Shown in pieces: positions 22,008-31,039 of a stretch of 64,000 nt of DNA (its first letter is position 1; each line of letters opens with the position of its first letter). The DNA lies in the NCBI GenBank assembly GCA_013339895.1, contig JABACO010000001.1, forward strand, positions 26,479,631 to 26,543,630. The letters are read 5' to 3'. The stretch comes from Ephydatia muelleri. Lineage: Eukaryota; Porifera; Demospongiae; Spongillida; Spongillidae. A program made the position numbers and the translations under genes. Under the pieces are notes generated by a model that saw only the letters and a list, made by a program, of their open reading frames with translations, was not told the origin of the DNA and did not search any database.

Positions 22008-25000
22008 CACACACACAAACACACACACAACACACACACACAAACACACACAAACACACACACACAAACACACACACACAAACACACACACACAAACACA
22101 CACACACAAACACACACAACACACAAACACACACACACACAGGTGGGGTGTTCTTGTGTAAGGGGGAAGAGACACATTCTCCCCACCCCATAATGATTAA
22201 AGAGCTAGGAAGGACAGTTGTGTGGTGTCCTATTGGCATGGTTTGATGACTTGATGGTGTTGCCTTTAAGTGGAGTATTGATGTGCAATGATGTCATGGC
22301 AAGAGGTGTGGACTTTCCTGCAGTGGACTGGGTTATCCAGTATGACCCTCCTCTTCCTCTGCATGGTATGGGTGTGTGGGTGTGGGTGTGCACCTGCATA
22401 TCTTCTTGTATGCGAGCGTATATATTTAGTAAAAGTGAATGTATGTGTGTGTAGCGTCCAACTATAGGATGGAATGATATGGATTGACGATGCAGAGTAT
22501 CAGTTATTCAGCAGTAGTCCTTCACGTGTGCAACAAACAGAAGATAAACATTTATACACAGCATTCTACAGCCACGTACAACGAGAGCTTCACAACTCTC
22601 CACTCCAACTCTCTGTGACCCACTACCAGTGAGTATGGTTACCATGGAGATGACCTACATGTACATTTACACATCATGTACAAATGAGGACCACCAAGAG
22701 CCCATGGATGGGCCTCTGAGTACAGTGCCCTATATTTCGTGGCCACATATATGAGGGAGCACTGTAAACTCTCCCATAGAGGCCAGGGGCAGAGCACACA
22801 ACACACACACACACCATACATCTTCAGTGCCATAGGGATTTCTTATCATTCTCCACATCTATGGCAACAGACGTTGGCCTTTAATAAAAATGCATTTTCA
22901 ATTGCCGTGCATATGAAACATTGTACCAAGAATTAACAACCTCTTCACTCACTGTCATAACTGCTATGGTTATTATCAACAACTTACCAAGACTGGCTAA
23001 GCTGTGGACATCAAATGTGTTGTATGATAGATCAAGTTCAGTCAATGTGGTGTTCACTTCAAGAGCACTGCACAATTCAGATAAGCCCTCAGGTCCAATG
23101 TCACACTTTACAAGGTGAAGTGATGTGAGGACCTTGTTCCCTCTTAACATTTTCCCTGTGCAATAAATGAAGAATTACAGTTCAAGTTATCAAACTCAAA
23201 ATTTACACATTCATAGTCCATGTAGTAAAGCACAGCTCACAATGCACAGGCAGCGGTGGATCCAGGAGGGGGGGTGGGGGGCACTCGAGGCACGTGACCC
23301 CTGCCGCCCCCCCCCCCCCCCCCCCCCTATTTATTAATTTATAACTTCATGGGCCGCTTTATATAATAATAGTTGCACGCTTGCGCTGCCTATTGATACA
23401 CGTACACATGAACTCTACTACTGTACTATATCCCGGGCCCCCCTGATACGCGATCATAATTACATGTAACTGTGGTTGAAGCACAGTTACAAAAGGTATG
23501 TAAAATTTGCCACATGTACATGTACCTTTAATGCGAAATATTATACTATTATTCAGATACGATTGAATGATACCAATCATCCATTGACCTTGTTGTCTCT
23601 ACAAGCTTGTAGCAAGGTGAAGTTTCCCAATATTTATACAATCCTCCACATCATGGCAGTATGGCCACTGACAAGTTGTGAAGCAGAACAATCATTTAGT
23701 GGTTTCAGAAGGTTAAAGAATCACCTGAGATCAACGATGAAAGAGGATCTTTTAAATGGCTTGGCTCTTATGATGGTCCACTGCACCAACAGTCGAGAAC
23801 ATAATAGACACATTTGTGGCAAGGCATCTTTGCAATTGGAACTTATATTAGACGACAAATAGCGCTATACCATAAATTATTGTTATGAATATTGTGTAGT
23901 TAATACATGTGCAAGGCGTTTTGTTATCATTACCATGCGTATACTAGTACCGTAAACATGTGCGTTTTATTATTATTATTATAAAATAGCGCAAAACCCA
24001 ACAGGTGAAAACAGCTTTTTCTGACGCATTTTATGATTGGAATATAATAAAGCGTCTAGGGTGGAGCCCCAGACCCCTATGGGGAAGCTTACAGCGCTCC
24101 CCCATATCCCCTAGCTGGAGCAGGAGGGGAACTCCCCTCCCGCACCCACCCCAGCCACACCCACCATCCATTTCCCCCCCCCCCCCCCCCATAAAACCTG
24201 GATCCGCTACTGAAAGGGGTGGATGCAGCTTGTGCTACCATCAGCTCTGTCACAGCCATGACATTTAAATGGCATGTTATTCCGGGCGTGTTATTTGTAG
24301 AATTGACGCTGCATCTCCGTAGGTCTGCGCTCTCATAATGATGACAAATGTCATGCAAGAGTCATGCAACCTTTGTCAACTATTTTATTAGTACAGTGCC
24401 CTATATTTGGTGGCCACATATGTCAGCCTCTTCTTCAAAACACATCACCAGTGAGTATGGTTACCATGGTGATGACCTACATGTACATTTACACATCATG
24501 TACAATGAGAACCCCCAAGAGCCCATGGATGGGCCCCTGGCTGCAGCTGTTAATGGTCCCATCCCTCACTTCCTCTGGACACGCCCCCAGCTACAAGGTG
24601 TGGAGGGACACTGGACACTGTTTTCAGTGACCATGATGAGCTTCAAATACCTATTAACTCGCTGTCATAACTGCTACGGTTATTATTAACACCTTACCAA
24701 GACTGGATAAGCTGTGGCCATCAAACTTGTTGAATGATAGATCAAGTTCAGTCAATGTGGTGGACATTTAAATGTACTCCGTGCATGTTATTTGTGGCAG
24801 CAGTAACCCGATACTGCTACCATGAATAACATGCACAAAATACATTTATACAGAATTATTACATAAGTTGCAAGTATTGCCTCAGGACATTCCACACAAT
24901 GTAGCTACTGGACTATTGTCTGCTTCACAATCACAACCCAGCTAGTACACATCTAATGGACAATATAACACATTGCACAGCCATGCTGACCAGATGAATC

Positions 25001-27880
25001 ACATGACCCAGTGTTAACTACTATACAGCTTTATCCACAACCTCATCAAATGCACACATCAAGTACAGCTAACCTAGAACAATGGCTCCTTCATCACCAA
25101 GCTTGTCATTAAAAGTGAAGTCAATAGTCTTGATATAGTCAAAGGCTCTTCCCTTTTCAACCATCATGAGCATCTTCACACACTGACCATTGATGGAGCA
25201 ATCCAGTAGTGAAAGGTTCCATGGCTGTCTGCTGTTGGCAATGCAGTACCCAAGAACATAACAGTCAAATGGATCTAAATTTTCTCCACCCAAATTCAAA
25301 GTCCACTCTCTGTGACCCATACACTTCTGTACAAGACCAGGATCATGTGCTTCAAACAACCAGTGGAGGCTTTCAAGCAATTCCCTCCCACCTTCCTCCT
25401 GGAATGCTAGGATACCTTCGATATCATCTTGGAACTTGGTGAGACCAGCCATGAACCTCACAACCATTGTCATGTTGCTCTTCCCAAAGGATGTCCTTAT
25501 AAAATCAGCTCTCTCAACAGGAGGCAGTGATGACACATGCAAGGCTGCCATGAACTCCTGTACAGTTTTATGGAGGAAGTGATATGAGGATGACCCAGAG
25601 CTCTCCAAGTACAGTTCTGGCACCTCTTGGAGCAGACCTGTGTACAGCATTAGAACAGCAGTGATGAGGGAATACACTTGTGTTCACCTGTACATGCATC
25701 AACACACTCTGGCTACATACAGTACCACCAGACAGCTTGGCACACGTGTGTCAGTGACACATTTGATAACTGGTCTTTTCGTGATCGCACGTGTGCAATA
25801 TTAGCTTCATTCTCATTTCAAACACTTTCTTAGGACAATTCTATACATTATGATAATCATCACACTTGGGCAATTTAGCAATGTGTGGGCAAGTTTAAGA
25901 AATGCATTTCTTGTCAAGTTAAGTTGTATTGGCGATATGTACACATGATGAGTACAAACCACACAACGATACACCCTACATGTACCTAATGTTTCCATTG
26001 TCCCAGTTAGTCCATGGAATATCAATCGATCTTCATTAGTGCCATCATATGCTAGCTTGGCCAGTACCAGCAGTTGTGGAATAGTTTGATCCGACACATT
26101 ACCAAGCCATGGGAATCTTGATGGATTGTCTGCACAGAGTGGGATCAAATATAGCAATGTTCACACCAGTCACCACTACCAGCCCAGCACTGGATCAGTA
26201 CATGACCTCCTGCAATACATCATATGTGTGGCACAATGCATGCACACAACACTAGGGTCATTATGATGATGAAAAAAATAGTGGACAGATACAGTGTATA
26301 GTATAGAAATCACCATGATGCTGTGCTAAATACAAATGTGCCCATTCAGGTGGATATGGGTCCCTATATCAACATGACATGTTCACTGATGTATGAAGGG
26401 TGTGTGTGCAAAGATGACACTTACTGGGGATGGTAGATGTTCTCTTGTGTTTCTTGGCTGCTGGTGGCTCTACTGACTTCTGCTCATGACGCTTCAGTAC
26501 AGTCTTGATCAGCACTTGGTACACTTCCGTGAGGGTTTGAGGAGGTTGGCTTCTGCTCTTCATCTGATCCCTGAAGATCTGTACAATGATGGCACAGTTA
26601 AGGGGACAATACATTAAGCCATGGATGTGAGGATGATGTTCAAGATAGGACATCAGCTGGTCCCTTAACTCCTTGCTGTGTTCAAGGGCTGCATCAACAT
26701 ACTCCTGGATCTCTTCCTTACCAAAGCCAATCACCTCAATGTACTGACACTTCTGATCTGGACACAGCTGATGGAGGTTGTCATTAGCAGAAGGCCGACT
26801 TGATACCAGCACTGTCATCTTGGGAAGCACCACCCCTCTGATGATGTTAGCAAAGATGGATGATTTCTGTAGGTCTGGGGACAGCTCATCATAGCCATCA
26901 AGAACCATCATCACCCCATCTCCTTTGTTACTGTTGATCCACTCCATAACTGCCTCATGCTCTTGCTTTGGTTGCTCTTCATAGCGGAAGAGATCAGACA
27001 CACACTTGGCATGCTGCACTCTCTCATCTCTCAAACGTAGGAGGACAACCAGGTGGTAGTCATGAAGGATCTCCTTTTGGGCCCAGCATACCCCAAGGTG
27101 CCAGCTGAATGTTGATTTCCCTATCCCGGGAATCCCTTCCACTATGATGCATCTAGCCCTCTCCCCATCTCCTAGTACACCAACCTGCATGGAGTGGAAG
27201 ACACACATTGAATGATCATGTACTGCTTCCTTTGCATTAGTAACTTTGGTTAACATATTTGCAGCCTAGGTCATGCTAACACTTACTTGATCAATAGTTA
27301 TGGATCTTTTCAGTTTTTTAACCTCTTCTATCTGGGCATGGATCATTGCCAGAGTGCAAGTCACTTCCTTCTCCTTGGGGAAGTCTTCGATGCTCTCAAT
27401 TGTAGACAAGTTGATGTAATGTTTGGAAACTACACGTAGCCATTGTTCCCCACATGGCTTGACTTTATATACACCCTTCAAGTACTCTGCATACTTCACT
27501 ACTCCATCAGTGGTGGATTGATTGGAGGTACTAGCTATGGTGGAAAGTTAAGAGAACATACATGTAGCATATTAAAGTGTAGTGTGGTAAACTATACATT
27601 ATCTATTACCTTGTGATTTGTTCTTCTCCAATGCTTCAACACGATCAGCAGTAGCATTGTTCTGTATAGCTCTCAGTGCCTTCACTAATGCTAGGTAAGT
27701 AGCATGGCGTGACATTGTCCTCTTCCATTCCAATAACATTGTTTCCCTCTTGTCTCCTTCACTGCTCCCCTCACGGTCAATATCTCTGACCTTCTGATCA
27801 CTAAGAAGTCTTCGACCAACACGCACCCAATCAAAGTCATATCCAGCTATGTTGTAGATGTCTTCTTCACTGCACTCCAT
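14226..27880 (-). CDS. NLR-1: DEATH-NACHT-LRR innate immune receptor, 11 coding exons
   Basis: Intracellular pattern-recognition receptor of the NLR family, in which a DEATH domain signals, a NACHT ATPase oligomerises and LRRs sense. I read coding exons at 27,880-27,610, 27,534-27,287, 27,184-26,425, 26,129-25,986, 25,637-25,074, 23,155-22,988, 20,488-20,321, 17,987-17,820, 16,974-16,807, 15,781-15,614 and 14,323-14,226. Every junction has an AG acceptor and a GT donor. The lengths sum to 2,925 nt, the phases agree at all ten junctions, and there is no internal stop, which gives about 974 residues. The start MECSEED is the first Met of the DEATH exon. The last exon is cut short by a one-base insertion relative to its paralogue at 58.6 kb, so about 47 C-terminal residues are lost. 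Family assignment is strong; expression and exon usage are inferred. Confidence 0.88.
15614..15781 (-). CDS. NLR-1 LRR exon 5 (168 bp, two repeats)
   Basis: Phase 1-1 LRR cassette. It reads [20 protein letters not shown] and [20 protein letters not shown]. Acceptor and donor are intact. It is the most divergent in the second repeat (DDLN instead of DVHS/DGHS) and lies next to the terminal exon, consistent with an older copy. Confidence 0.82.
15912..16157 (+). mobile_element. hAT 5'-end relics repeated in the LRR units
   Basis: The TIR with about 230 bp of the hAT 5' end, starting at 15,912, recurs at 18,118, 20,619, 61,282 and 63,878 at the same place in each LRR unit. It is followed by poly-G/poly-C and a block containing TTCATAACTTCGTGGGC. 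Sequence matches the fuller copy up to GTAAAATTT and then switches to host sequence (AAGAGAAC). The shared breakpoint means one deletion happened before the unit was amplified. Confidence 0.7.
16807..16974 (-). CDS. NLR-1 LRR exon 4 (168 bp, two repeats)
   Basis: Phase 1-1 LRR cassette. It reads [20 protein letters not shown] and [20 protein letters not shown]. The Asp of the usual LDLS motif is replaced by Gly (LGLS), which lies on the strand. Flanks match the other cassettes, but the distance to its neighbours is only 1.0-1.2 kb because the helicase-containing segment is absent on this side. Confidence 0.82.
17820..17987 (-). CDS. NLR-1 LRR exon 3 (168 bp, two repeats)
   Basis: Acceptor GCACAG at 17,988 and donor GTAAGTTAA ending at 17,819; phase 1-1. 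The encoded peptide equals that of the 20.3-kb exon, including an unusual Gln (SALQMNTT) where others have Glu (SALEVNTT). It is a functional-looking cassette with no stop or frameshift. Confidence 0.83.
19617..19714 (+). pseudogene. Orphan DEAD-box helicase exon (DDX55/Spb4-like), copy 1
   Basis: Plus strand, antisense to NLR-1 and inside its intron. It encodes [20 protein letters not shown] followed by [12 protein letters not shown]. This is helicase motif V (ARGxD) with the CTDVMARG and DWVIQxDPP context typical of the Spb4/DDX55 rRNA-processing helicases. The exon ends at a GTGTGT donor. No other helicase exon is seen within the unit, so this is a captured fragment rather than a gene. The frame is open here. 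Confidence 0.7.
20321..20488 (-). CDS. NLR-1 LRR exon 2 (168 bp, two repeats)
   Basis: Same layout as the other LRR exons, with identical acceptor context and donor. It encodes [20 protein letters not shown] and [20 protein letters not shown]. Its protein sequence is identical to that of the 17.8-kb exon, so this is a very recent duplication or conversion. The unit from this exon to the next (23.0 kb) spans 2,667 bp. Confidence 0.83.
22272..22370 (+). pseudogene. Orphan DEAD-box helicase exon, copy 2
   Basis: Second copy in the next LRR unit: [20 protein letters not shown] followed by [12 protein letters not shown]. The frame is open. Thr of CTDV is changed to Asn. The Val in PAVDW is the more family-like version than the Arg of copy 1. 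Confidence 0.68.
22988..23155 (-). CDS. NLR-1 LRR exon 1 (168 bp, two repeats)
   Basis: The acceptor is TTGCACAG and the donor GTAAGTTGT. The exon is 56 codons, phase 1 at both ends. It encodes two leucine-rich repeats of about 28 residues of the RNase-inhibitor type, with [20 protein letters not shown] and [20 protein letters not shown]. The exon can be added or skipped without changing frame. The variable residues between repeats (LVKC, SYN) fall on the predicted concave beta-strand face. Confidence 0.83.
23251..24212 (+). mobile_element. hAT transposon copy with terminal repeats
   Basis: A 962-bp element whose ends are CAGCGGTGGATCCAGG (23,251) and, inverted, CCTGGATCCGCTACTG (to 24,212), a 16-bp TIR with two mismatches. 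CAG..GGATCCAGG ends are typical of hAT elements. Poly-G and poly-C runs follow the TIR. No 8-bp target duplication is visible, so the copy is old or rearranged. It is internally deleted and holds only the C-terminal part of a transposase. Confidence 0.75.
23625..23861 (+). pseudogene. hAT transposase C-terminal dimerisation domain fragment
   Basis: Within the hAT element the plus strand encodes about 78 residues: [33 protein letters not shown] and [12 protein letters not shown]. This is the hAT C-terminal dimerisation signature, where the usual form reads CEAERxFSxLRRLKxxLRxxM followed by RLxxLALLxI. The N-terminal zinc finger and RNase-H-like core are absent. The frame is open to a TAG at 23,859-23,861. 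Confidence 0.85.
24698..24763 (-). pseudogene. Truncated LRR exon in NLR-1 intron (donor kept, acceptor lost)
   Basis: The 3' part of an LRR exon is recognisable: [20 protein letters not shown] followed by a GTAAGG donor at 24,697. Homology to the other LRR exons stops abruptly near 24,763, where sequence also found near 24,260 (ATTTAAATG) takes over, so the first LRR and the acceptor are gone. It cannot be spliced as an exon in this form. It marks the first unit of the amplified array. Confidence 0.7.
25074..25637 (-). CDS. NLR-1 exon: winged-helix/HD2 region before the LRRs
   Basis: A 564-bp exon, phase 1 in and out. It encodes about 188 residues. The opening [14 protein letters not shown] is followed by [18 protein letters not shown], a signature that corresponds to the FLHxTxQEFLAA motif common to animal NLRs. 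It then runs through [16 protein letters not shown], a helix-rich HD2 segment, and ends with an LRR-like start [18 protein letters not shown] followed by [16 protein letters not shown]. The donor is GTTAGC at 25,073. The end of this exon is probably the first degenerate LRR. Confidence 0.83.
25986..26129 (-). CDS. NLR-1 exon: helical segment after NACHT
   Basis: A 144-bp exon entered and left in phase 1. The acceptor is CTCTGTGCAG and the donor GTACAT. It encodes about 48 residues including [23 protein letters not shown] and [11 protein letters not shown]. The pattern of a helix ending in LAKLAYDG fits the helical or winged-helix part that follows the ATPase core in NLRs. It keeps frame with both neighbouring exons. 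Confidence 0.78.
26425..27184 (-). CDS. NLR-1 exon: NACHT nucleotide-binding domain
   Basis: A single 760-bp exon encodes the NACHT P-loop NTPase. Motifs in order are the Walker A loop [13 protein letters not shown], a block [12 protein letters not shown], Walker B with the extended acidic patch [12 protein letters not shown], the sensor-1 strand [11 protein letters not shown], the HD1 motif [13 protein letters not shown], and a conserved proline segment [14 protein letters not shown]. These are the hallmarks of NACHT rather than AAA or NB-ARC proteins. The catalytic Lys, Ser/Thr and Asp residues are all present, so ATP binding should be intact. A basic stretch KKHKR near the exon end could be a linker or localisation signal. 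The donor is GTAAGT at 26,424. Confidence 0.93.
27287..27534 (-). CDS. NLR-1 exon: linker between DEATH and NACHT
   Basis: The acceptor is CCACCATAG at 27,535 and the donor GTAAGT lies at 27,286. The exon enters in phase 1, leaves in phase 0, and encodes about 82 residues. It starts polar ([12 protein letters not shown]), then reads [30 protein letters not shown] and an acidic FPKEKEV stretch followed by a helix rich in Leu, Ile and Lys. Its position and the YINLS-like motif resemble the segment just before the NACHT domain in other animal NLRs. I assign it no separate catalytic function. Confidence 0.75.
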
Positions 27881-27891
27881 GTTCAGTAAAC
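27610..27891 (-). CDS. NLR-1 exon: DEATH domain
   Basis: First coding exon. The acceptor is a pyrimidine-rich stretch ending CCAG at 27,892, and the donor GTAATA lies at 27,609. Translation starts at 27,880. The protein shows the six-helix DEATH pattern: [15 protein letters not shown] near the N-terminus, an acidic loop [14 protein letters not shown], then [19 protein letters not shown] and KALRAIQNN. The pattern of Trp, Leu and AL residues is typical of DEATH domains and differs from CARD or pyrin folds. The exon leaves one base (phase 1), which the linker exon completes. DEATH domains recruit other DEATH proteins, so this is the likely signalling end. Confidence 0.8.
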
Positions 27892-28039
27892 CTGGCATAT
27901 GTGGAAAACACACAGAGATTCATGCAAATGTATTACATCAAGACTAATATGTGTCAGAAAGGGTATAACTGGCTGGTTCATTCCATGTCAGATTAGTTTA
28001 CATTCAGTCTATCCCCTGTACCCGGCCGGTTAGAGGATA

Positions 28040-29330
28040 TAGGACCACAACATCTTGCATGCACGTGGGATTGGTGACGATGGCCAACCAACGTGTGTTG
28101 GAGGAGAGTGGAAATAAACTAAAGTAAACCACAATTGAAAGAGTTGTAGCTAAGAACCAAAGTGTGGCACGTCAAATGCATGCTGCTGAAAGCCTGAAAG
28201 TTATTGAGCATCCCAGAAGCTATCTGCTTTAGCTACACGTCATCTGTAGATATTTGTCCGTCGCGTGCGCGTCGGGTAGGGGTGGGCGGCATTTCATACG
28301 CGATGAGGGGGGGCGGCCCTATGCTGGATCCCCCCCCCCCCCCCCCCCCCCAAATAAAATGACGCCGCTGTTTGCGCACGTTTAATGGAAAGCACAAGTT
28401 CAATACATTACAGATATTCAGACTGAGATCTTAAGAATGAAGCTAGCGATTAAAAGAACCGATTGGTTATGTGACGAAGATGAAACAAGATGACCCGCTT
28501 TACGCTTGTGAAGTTGTTTCTGAAACAATAACTTCGCTTCTCACAACTGAGAAAGAGTTCAGCGTACCACCTTCCCCTTCCCCTTGTCGTAGCAAAGGGT
28601 CCTCCTCGCCACTGATCCGGTCCACACATCACACGTATTGAAGACATCGGCCACCCGATTTGGCCACAAACTATTTCAACCCTCCTCCGCAAACACACAT
28701 ACACGCACAAAATGGAACTAGAGATCAGACACAGTGTCTCTGCTTTACGCAAATAGACATGAGACATGGATACTTACCCCGACAACTCCAGGTGGGCGTA
28801 GTAGAGCTCCGCTTTGACCTTATATGGTGTACAGTGTACGTGTGGTTAAGTGGCGAATAACGTAAGCCCGCGGCTGGAAATTACAGCAATCATTATTAAA
28901 AAATCATTTCAGACTGTAAGGCTCACAACACCTCAGAACAGCAATAAAAATTTCGCATAAAAATATAATACAGCACTACACTGGGTTCCCTTTTATTTAT
29001 AATGAACACGCACTCTTATAATCAATTATTATATTATACCAACTGTGTACGCAAGCCGTGTTTACAACCACGTGGTAGTTATTTTGCTATGAATGAAAGC
29101 ATTTGCAGTTGATCTGCATATTGATTTAACCATCAACACCCTTACTGATAACCCTCAAGTGCACCCTGAACACTGCTGTCACCATTCAATGCAAAGGGTT
29201 ATCAGTGCCAGGGCAGGAGGAGGAGTGCACCAGAGATGTGCACTGACACCGTTTGTATGGGCAGTACATACAAATGAAGGGTAGAAGGTATATACTTTTA
29301 CACAACATCATGTACAATAATCCTGCAGAC
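28040..29330. other. Upstream of NLR-1; poly-C hAT-like end, no other gene seen
   Basis: Contains GGCGGCATTTCATACGCGAT and a GCTGGATCC(C)n stretch at 28,288-28,350, which is the inverted form of the left end of the hAT-like MITE at 49.5 kb. The remainder is AT-rich intergenic or intronic DNA with the candidate NLR-1 first exon at 28.78 kb. Confidence 0.45.
28778..28830 (-). promoter_or_regulatory. Possible NLR-1 5' noncoding exon and promoter
   Basis: On the minus strand a strong donor, GGG|GTAAGTATC, ends at 28,778. It is preceded by about 40 bases without an ATG, and further upstream by CCATATAAGG at 28,827-28,818. That sequence works as a TATA-like element and is also a perfect CArG box. 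Splicing this donor to the DEATH-exon acceptor at 27,891 would place the first ATG at MECSEED. This is inference; no transcript evidence is available. Confidence 0.3.
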
Positions 29331-29499
29331 GTGTGAGCGCTTCAATGTCAGTGCAAAGGGTCATGCAAGAAAGCACACAGTTGGCAGAGGTCCATCAACC
29401 AGGCCTCACACCTATAACAAGCATCTTTTGAAGATTGCCCCTCCTCCAGTCTTCTCTACCCAACATTGGCAAGCCAAAACAATGTGCCGTCCTGAATGA

Positions 29500-29885
29500 G
29501 TTGAAGTGGTGGAGTGTGTTCAAATATTCTGTCGCGGCCCCTTGAGCTGCCATGTCGTAAGTTGGTCTGCACCAGGTGTGTTGTGGAGCGGGTAGCAGCA
29601 TCGACCACAGTGTGTCCTTGCTGCTCTGAGGACGACTCCTTGGTACCTAGAGAGATCAGACCAGTCACATTACTGTTGCTGAAGGATGTACTGGTACAGT
29701 GTACGGTATGCCACAGAGATGTGAAGGCTGGTTGCTATGATGGCCATGAATAAATACCATCTCTTACTGCTGGTGAGGAAAGAGAAGCAGTAGCATTACT
29801 GAAGGGGGCCATCTCCACCAGCCTGGATAAAGGCATAATACAACTGCCTACAGAAGGAGCAGTTAAGTGTATTCAGTATCACTTA
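29500..29885 (+). CDS. Transposon-like gene, part 1: RING/RAG1-N-like zinc finger
   Basis: The plus strand reads ILSRPLELPCRKLVCTRCVV, ERVAASTTVCPCCSEDDSLV, REIRPVTLLLLKDVLVQCTV and CHRDVKAGCYDGHE, and in a shifted frame AVALLKGAISTSLDKGIIQL with PTEGAVKCIQYHL. The LPC..LVC..C......CPCC pattern, followed by IRP, an amphipathic leucine stretch and VQCxxCxxxVxxxxYxxHE, resembles the RING plus zinc-finger module at the N-terminus of RAG1 and RAG1-like transposon proteins. Stops between the frames indicate decay or unseen introns. Confidence 0.6.
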
Positions 29886-30289
29886 TCACTTGACCATACC
29901 TAATAGCCAATGGAATGTCACCTAGACAACTGACCACAGCTGCTTGCTCCAGGACTGTGAAAACCATGTGTACAGAGATGCAGACTGTAAGAAGCACCTC
30001 AGTGGAGGGAATCATCTGTCCTGATGGAGAATGAGGTGCTCACACTGAGTGATGAAGAGCGAAAGTCTCTATTGCTGAAGGCAAGCATATCAAACTTTCC
30101 TTGCTGCTCTGAGGACGGCTCCTTGGTACCTAGAGAGATCAGACCAGCATCAAATGTCACATTACTGTTGCTGGCATGGCTATTCCCTTGAAAAGAATGA
30201 GACTTCTTAGACGGTAAAGTCTTACACACACAGCACCCAATAGAACTTACCGCTTCTCCAGGTGGCTCAAAGTATCAGGAGTTTCTCTG

Positions 30290-30720
30290 GCTGGGGAGGA
30301 GAGGATGCGCCACATCTGCAGACAAATTGTGGGTGACAACCTGAAAGGAGAGATGGCTCTCTTTTCCTTTCCTCTCCCTTCTGGTGGTGAGGAGCTTAGA
30401 GGAGCTCCTTTGGTTTACATCCCAGATCTGGTCAAAAAGGTTGTTGACCTTTTGGAAGTGAATTAAAGGTTAGAAGATCATGACATACACATGACACAAT
30501 AACTTGAACCCAATGCAGGACAGGACGGCTTACCTGGCATAATGGGTTTATACCTGCCAGTGAAGTAAAGATACAAATTGGAGGCGACAAAGGAGGTGGC
30601 TCATTCAAAATGAACTTTCAGATCATAAATGTTGCAGCTCCTAACTCTGTCCACAACACGTGTGTGTTTTGCTGCTATGAAGTAAGTGACACTGTTACAA
30701 ACCTTCACATAGCACTTGAC
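30290..30720 (+). pseudogene. Transposon-like gene, part 2, first copy
   Basis: It reads EERMRHICRQIVGDNLKGEM and PSGGEELRGAPLVYIPDLVK, then, after a stop, VQIQIGGDKGG-like sequence and NVAAPNSVHN with CVFCCYEVSDTVTNLHIALD. It is a near-identical but slightly more damaged copy of 31,040-31,500 (for example a TAA replaces the Gln of ENQR). Confidence 0.6.
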
Positions 30721-31039
30721 CGAGCTACAAAGATCAAATAACACATCTACAAGGAATGAAGTGGAGGTAGGAACAGTTATAAACTATAAAGAATTAAATT
30801 AACAGCACACATGCACACACACACACACATGCACACACACCCACACACACACACACACACACACAATGCTGCTCTGAGGACGGCTCCTTGGCACCTACAG
30901 AGATCAGACCAGCATCAAATGTCACATTACTGTTGCTGGCATGGCTATTCCCTGGAACAGAATGAGACTTCTTAGACAGTAAAGTCTTACACACACAGCA
31001 CCCAATAGAACTTACCGCTTCTCCAGGTGGCTCAAAGTA

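Larger units (their letters stand above)
15500..23400. repeat. Amplified LRR-exon units of NLR-1 introns
   Basis: Intronic DNA repeats with the LRR exons. Exon-to-exon distances are 1,193 bp (15.6 to 16.8 kb), 1,013 (to 17.8), 2,501 (to 20.3) and 2,667 (to 23.0). The long unit holds, left to right on the plus strand, the LRR exon (minus), a hAT 5' end with a poly-G/poly-C palindrome, a conserved segment with GTGAACACATTGG, an AT-rich stretch, a (CA)n tract, a helicase exon (plus), and a GGTTACCATGGAGATGACC block. Short units lack the AT-rich and helicase part. The same long unit occurs at 59.2-64.0 kb. Confidence 0.85.

Noticed and set aside
22881-23118. Plus-strand open frames opposite each LRR exon ([17 protein letters not shown])
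   Set aside because: They are shadows of the LRR exons. The minus strand has the LRR motifs, splice sites and phase consistency.
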